Shown piece after piece: positions 60,340 through 64,000 of a stretch of 64,000 nt of DNA. The DNA lies in NCBI RefSeq assembly GCF_901686465.1, contig NZ_LR594487.1, positions 1,671,650-1,735,649 of the forward strand, given 5' to 3'. The position numbers and the translations under genes are program-made. The notes under the pieces were generated by a model. The model saw only the letters and a list, made by a program, of their open reading frames with translations. It was not told the origin of the DNA and searched no databases. Numbering within the stretch: the stretch's first letter is position 1; each line of letters starts with the position of its first letter. The stretch comes from Halorubrum sp. DM2. GTDB lineage: Archaea; Halobacteriota; Halobacteria; Halobacteriales; Haloferacaceae.

Positions 60340-61254
60340 ATGACAAAGGTCAGCGTTATCGGTGCGGCGGGGACCGTCGGAGCCGCTGCCGGCTACAACC
60401 TCGCGTTACGGGACGTGGTCGACGAGCTCGTCTTCGTCGACATTCCCGACCAGCGCGAGACGACGATCGGACAGGCCGCCGACGCGAACCACGGCGTCGC
60501 CTACGACTCGAACACGACCGTCCGGCAGGGCGACTACGCGGACACCGCCGGCTCGGACGTGGTCGTGATCACGGCCGGTATCCCGCGCAAGGAGGGCCAG
60601 ACGCGGCTCGATCTGGCCGGCGACAACGCGCCGATCATGGAGGACATCGGCTCGCAGCTCGCCGAGCACAACGACGACTTCGTCACGGTCACCACCTCCA
60701 ACCCGGTCGACCTCCTCAACCGCCACCTGTACGAGGCGGGCGACCGCGACCGCCACAAGGTGATCGGGTTCGGCGGGCGGCTCGACTCCGCGCGCTTCCG
60801 CTACGTCCTCTCGCAGCGCTTCGACGCGCCCGTCACAAACGTCGAGGCGACGATCCTCGGCGAACACGGCGACGCGCAGGCACCCGTCTTCTCGAAGGTG
60901 CGCGTGAACGGTCACGACCCGGCGTTCGACGCCGACGAGCGCGAGGAGATCCTCGGCGATCTCCAGGAGTCCGCGATGGACGTGATCAGCCGGAAGGGTG
61001 CCACGCAGTGGGGCCCCGCCACCGGCGTCGCTCACACGGTCGAGGCCGTCCTGAACGACACCGGCGAGGTGCTCCCCTGTTCGGTCGTCCTCGACGGCGA
61101 GTTCGGCTACGAGGACACCGCGCTCGGCGTGCCCGCGAAGCTCGGTTCGGACGGCGTCGAAGAGGTCGTCGAGTGGGACCTCGACGAGTACGAGTCGGAC
61201 TTACTCGACGAGGCCGCCGAGAAGCTCTCCGAGCAGTACGAGAAGATCGCGTAG
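60340..61254 (+). CDS. mdh: malate dehydrogenase (halophilic, lactate dehydrogenase-like)
   Basis: The 304-residue enzyme oxidises malate to oxaloacetate with [22 protein letters not shown] binds the dinucleotide. [20 protein letters not shown] carries the substrate Arg that favours malate over lactate, [14 protein letters not shown] is the Asn loop, and [13 protein letters not shown] has the catalytic His. Length and composition match the well-known Haloarcula enzyme family. It is followed by a small membrane protein gene after 89 bp. Confidence 0.95.
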   Translation: MTKVSVIGAAGTVGAAAGYNLALRDVVDELVFVDIPDQRETTIGQAADANHGVAYDSNTTVRQGDYADTAGSDVVVITAGIPRKEGQTRLDLAGDNAPIMEDIGSQLAEHNDDFVTVTTSNPVDLLNRHLYEAGDRDRHKVIGFGGRLDSARFRYVLSQRFDAPVTNVEATILGEHGDAQAPVFSKVRVNGHDPAFDADEREEILGDLQESAMDVISRKGATQWGPATGVAHTVEAVLNDTGEVLPCSVVLDGEFGYEDTALGVPAKLGSDGVEEVVEWDLDEYESDLLDEAAEKLSEQYEKIA

Positions 61255-61343
61255 CGGACGCGGTCGCGTCCGGGCACTCGGTCGGACCGCCGCGGCGACC
61301 GCCACCCGCCGGGCTTTTATCGCTGCCCCGCGCCCGGTACGGC

Positions 61344-61532
61344 ATGAACCGCGCCGAGATCGACACCGACGACCTGCTGAAACTCGTCCTGCTGCTCGTC
61401 GTGGTATGGCTTCTCGTGGAGATCGTCGAGACCGTCCTCGACATCGCCTTCTGGGTGTTCGACGCCATCCCGACGCTGATCGGGATCGCGCTCGTCGTCG
61501 TGATCGCCTTACACCTCGCGGACCGGATCTAA
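61344..61532 (+). CDS. small membrane protein (DUF7554-like)
   Basis: The ATG at 61344 gives 62 residues; the frame is open far upstream but overlaps mdh. Hydrophobic segments LLKLVLLLVVVWLLVEIVE (about 11-29) and IPTLIGIALVVVIALHLA (about 42-59) make two helices. I recall such proteins as a small haloarchaeal family, DUF7554, without known role. It ends 12 bp before the 2H phosphoesterase gene, with which it may be cotranscribed. Confidence 0.7.
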   Translation: MNRAEIDTDDLLKLVLLLVVVWLLVEIVETVLDIAFWVFDAIPTLIGIALVVVIALHLADRI

Positions 61533-61544
61533 TCTAGCGGCGAC

Positions 61545-62093
61545 GTGTTCAGCCTCAACGTCCCGCTTTCTCCCGGAGTCGACCGCCTCGCGACCGATCT
61601 CCACCCGAAACTGAAGGGCTTCGATACGGTCCGCGAGCGCCGGACGCTCGTCTGTAAGCGGTTCGGCGTCGACGACGTGCGCGACCCGGACGATGACGCC
61701 GGCGCGACGCCGACGAAAGACGACGCCCTCGACCGACTTCGCGGCCGGCTCGGTCGCCCGCTCGCGGAAATCGACCCGTTCGAGGTCGCCGTGACCGGCG
61801 TCGACGTCTTCGACGTGCCGGCCTCCGGGTCGCGCCCGGTGGTGTATCTCACGGTCGAGAGCGAGGGGCTCGTCCGGCTCCACCGGCGGCTCTGTGCCGC
61901 GTTCGGAGCCGTCGAGGGGATCGAGGGTGACGACTACGTCCCGCACGTCACGCTGGCGCGGGGCGGGAACCCCGAGCCGGGCGCGGTCGCGGGGGTGGTG
62001 GACGCCGCGTTCGAGCCGATCCGGTGGCGCGTCCACGCGCTCGACGTGTGGGATCCCGAGTTCCGCGAGGTCGCGGCGACAATCGAGTTATAG
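61545..62093 (+). CDS. 2H phosphoesterase/RNA 2',3'-cyclic phosphodiesterase-like protein (LigT family)
   Basis: The 182-residue protein starts at GTG and begins MFSLNVPLSPGVDRLATDLH. LigT proteins have two HxT motifs. The C-terminal one is present as YVPHVTLARGG near residue 131. The N-terminal one appears as RRTLVCKRFG, where Arg replaces the expected His. Activity may be weak or altered. It could act on RNA ends with 2',3'-cyclic phosphates. It follows the small membrane protein gene after 12 bp. Confidence 0.82.
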   Translation: MFSLNVPLSPGVDRLATDLHPKLKGFDTVRERRTLVCKRFGVDDVRDPDDDAGATPTKDDALDRLRGRLGRPLAEIDPFEVAVTGVDVFDVPASGSRPVVYLTVESEGLVRLHRRLCAAFGAVEGIEGDDYVPHVTLARGGNPEPGAVAGVVDAAFEPIRWRVHALDVWDPEFREVAATIEL

Positions 62094-62162
62094 GTCGTTC
62101 GCGGAGCGGGATTCGTCGATGCGGTCGCTCACCGATACGTCGTTTGTAGCTCGGTGACCGAC

Positions 62163-62418
62163 ACCGCCGAAGCCCCAGTCGCGAAACCGCCACACGCTCG
62201 CTGCGCTCCTCGGTCGTTCGCTCCGCTCACTCTCTGCGGTGCTTGCGTCGCCTGTGGCGGTTTCGCGACTGCCCCTTCGAGTCCCGCCCCGCACAGCAAT
62301 CGTACCTCAGGCCTCCCCAGCCTCGTCAGTCGCCGTCGCTTCGCTCCGGCGACTGACTCCCTCGCGCGGTGCTCCTTGCGGTCGCCGGGGGCGACCGCTC
62401 GGAGGCACGCGCCACCGC
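62163..62418 (-). repeat. structured intergenic element, copy 4 (reverse orientation)
   Basis: Read on the minus strand, the copy starts at 62418 with GCGGTGGCGCGTGCCTCC. The first hairpin is GCGGTCGCC/GGCGACCGC, different again from the other copies yet fully paired. The second is AGTCGCCG/CGGCGACT. The third stem is CGCGAAACCGCCACA with TGTGGCGGTTTCGCG, entirely unlike copies 1 and 3 in sequence but at the same place. Linkers GACGAGGCTGGGGAGG and GGGACTCGAAGGGGCAGTC are kept. It ends ACTGGGGCTTCGGCGGT. It lies between convergent genes. Confidence 0.8.
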
Positions 62419-62461
62419 CGAATCGAGTAGAAAGAATAGCAAACCGATTCAGTAGAGTCGC

Positions 62462-62671
62462 TCACGCGCTATCTGTCGCGTCCGGCTCGTCGACCGCGTG
62501 GTGCGGTCCCACCGGTCCGTGGGTCGGACAGACCCCGGCGATCGGCGTCGCGTTGAGACAGCAGGCGCGCTGCTCGCCGGCGACGAGGCCGCGAGAGAGG
62601 GGGTCACCGCAGCGAGCGCAGTAGGCGTCCGCTCCGTCGGTCCCGTCGCGGCCGCCGGCGTCCGCCGTCAC
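62462..62671 (-). CDS. small cysteine-containing protein downstream of the P450 gene
   Basis: A GTG at 62671 overlaps the P450 stop (GTGA) and gives 69 residues. CARCGDPLSRG and CCLNATPIAGVC give two Cys pairs that could bind zinc, followed by THGPVGPHH. The overlap shows translational coupling to the P450. It might be a small iron or zinc protein that assists it, but there is no recognisable family. Longer frames exist upstream but overlap the P450. Confidence 0.55.
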   Translation of the reverse strand: MTADAGGRDGTDGADAYCARCGDPLSRGLVAGEQRACCLNATPIAGVCPTHGPVGPHHAVDEPDATDSA

Positions 62672-64000
62672 GGTCGCTCGCGGAGCCGCATCGGCACCGG
62701 GTGGTTCGGGTGCATCGTCAGCGAGCCGCGCAGGGAGAGGTCCGGCCCCTCGTAATCGAGTTCGAACCGCGAGCAGACTTCCGCGAGGATGAGCTTCGCC
62801 TCCAGCAGCGAGAAGGACTTCCCGATACAGTGGCGCGGACCGCCGCCGAACGGGAAAAACGCGAACCGAGGCCGCCCGCTCCGACGCTCCGGTCGCCACC
62901 GGTCCGGATCGAACGCCTCGGGGTCGTCGTACCAGCGGTCGGAGCGGTGGACGACCCACTGGGAGACCATCAGCGCGGACCCCTCCGGGATCCGGTACCC
63001 CCCCAGTTTCACGTCGAGCTTGGGCTCGCGGAACAGCGTGTAAACGGGCGGGTAGAGGCGCATCGACTCGTTGAGCACGCGCTCGGTGTACTCCATCTCG
63101 CGGACGTCGGCCGCGGTCGGGGGACCCTCAGCTGTCGCCGCCTCGGCCTCGCGCTCGACTCGCTCGCGGGCCTCGGGGTGGTTCGAGAGCAGGTAGAAGG
63201 TGTAGGTGAGCGCGAGCGCGGTGGTGTCGTGGCCAGCGAGCAGCATGGTGACCAGCTCGTCGCGGAGGTTCTCGTCGGTCTGCTCGCCGCGGTCGCGGGC
63301 GCGGAGCAGGACGGACAGCAGGTCCATCGGCAGGTCGCCGTCGCCGTCGCCGGCGGGACCGGGCACCGCGACGCCCTCGGAGCCGGCGGGGTCGACGCTC
63401 GGGTCGCGCTCCGTGCCGCGGCGGCGGTCGACGATCCCGTCGATGACGGATTCGAGGGTGTCGATCGCCGCGTCGAACTCGCGGTTCTCGCGGGTCGGCA
63501 CCCAGTTCGGGATCAGGTACCGGCGGGGGTCCGGCTCGAACCGCGCGCCGAGCGGTTCGAGGTTCTCCTGTACCGTCTTCACTTCCTCGTCGGTGATGTC
63601 GGCCCCGAACATCGCCGAGACGATGATCTTCACGGTGAGCCGGGCGACTTCGAGCTGGACGTCGACGACGTCGCCGTCGCGCCAGTCGGCGAGCTGCGAC
63701 CGGGTGTGATCGACCATCGTCCCGTCGAGCGCGCCGATCCGCCGGTTGTGGAACGAGGGGTTCGCGAGCTTGCGCTGGCGCTGCCACGTGTCGCCGTCGC
63801 TCATGAGGAGCCCGTCGCCGAGTAAGGCGTCCATCGCGTCGTCGCCGAACTGGGGCTTCCGGTACCGCTCGGCGTCGGCGACGAGCACGCGCTCGACGTC
63901 GGCGGGGTTCGTGAGCAGGTACGTCTCGCGGGGGCCCAGATCCAGCCGCACCACGTCGCCGTAGCTGTCGGCGCAGGCGCGGAGGAACCCGAACGGGTCG
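62668..64000 (-). CDS. cytochrome P450 (N-terminus beyond the window)
   Basis: The frame runs to the window edge: residues before the first internal GTG at 63954 read FLRACADSYGDV, a normal P450 N-terminal stretch, so the true start lies outside. The I-helix is MLLAGHDTTALALTYTFYLL, the K-helix ExxR is VLNESMRLYPP, and the heme loop FPFGGGPRHCIGKSF carries the cysteine ligand. It is an unspecialised fatty-acid or terpenoid hydroxylase type; the substrate is unknown. A small zinc-finger-like gene is coupled downstream. Confidence 0.93.
   Translation of the reverse strand, partial: DPFGFLRACADSYGDVVRLDLGPRETYLLTNPADVERVLVADAERYRKPQFGDDAMDALLGDGLLMSDGDTWQRQRKLANPSFHNRRIGALDGTMVDHTRSQLADWRDGDVVDVQLEVARLTVKIIVSAMFGADITDEEVKTVQENLEPLGARFEPDPRRYLIPNWVPTRENREFDAAIDTLESVIDGIVDRRRGTERDPSVDPAGSEGVAVPGPAGDGDGDLPMDLLSVLLRARDRGEQTDENLRDELVTMLLAGHDTTALALTYTFYLLSNHPEARERVEREAEAATAEGPPTAADVREMEYTERVLNESMRLYPPVYTLFREPKLDVKLGGYRIPEGSALMVSQWVVHRSDRWYDDPEAFDPDRWRPERRSGRPRFAFFPFGGGPRHCIGKSFSLLEAKLILAEVCSRFELDYEGPDLSLRGSLTMHPNHPVPMRLRERP

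Overview
The window looks like haloarchaeal chromosome. The evidence is the very acidic proteins, a GC-rich right half, TATA boxes 25-30 bp before start codons, and archaeal genes (PCNA, thermosome, TFB, Orc1/Cdc6, Hjc, RIO kinase, TFS-like zinc ribbon). A Halorubrum-like organism is plausible but is my inference; nothing here fixes the genus.

Positions 1 to about 30,450 form a lower-GC mosaic island of mobile, defence and toxin-antitoxin genes. From the left they are: the N-terminal part of a PLD-type helicase; a small winged-helix protein; a tightly packed cassette of Cas4-like nuclease, serine recombinase and a TFB-type transcription factor; a second serine recombinase; a tyrosine integrase; a candidate short prokaryotic Argonaute operon (PD-(D/E)XK-APAZ protein, catalytically dead PIWI protein, SF2 helicase); a divergent pair resembling a Panacea-type antitoxin and a PIN protein; an unrecognised two-gene unit with a large membrane protein; an ATPase_2/DUF234 protein; a regulator under a palindromic operator; a 1.56-kb segment bounded by 15-bp inverted repeats with broken toxin-antitoxin genes at its edges; a second tyrosine integrase; a probable restriction-modification pair (Mrr-like nuclease and Dam-type methylase); an Orc1/Cdc6 with a candidate origin; a DUF4268 protein; a VapBC-like pair; and an IS6-type element that interrupts a gene.

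From about 30,600 to the end the sequence is GC-rich core chromosome: hisA, a lipoprotein, a thiamine-type ABC transporter, a TFS-like factor, an amino-acid permease fused to UspA domains, a class V aminotransferase, small haloarchaeal proteins, tRNA-Lys(UUU), a hydrolase, a LUD-domain protein, the thermosome, a KH/RIO pair, Hjc, a flavin reductase, a sugar phosphomutase, PCNA, a histidine kinase, an MFS exporter, malate dehydrogenase, a 2H phosphoesterase-like protein and a cytochrome P450.

Two signals stand out. One is the complete short-Argonaute operon with a helicase as third gene. The other is a family of about 250-300 bp intergenic elements, four copies between 37.0 and 62.4 kb. Their single-stranded-type segments are conserved while their hairpin stems change sequence and keep pairing, as expected of a structured RNA or a folded DNA element. 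The tRNA-Lys gene is followed by two partial copies of its own 3' end, probably scars of earlier integrations.
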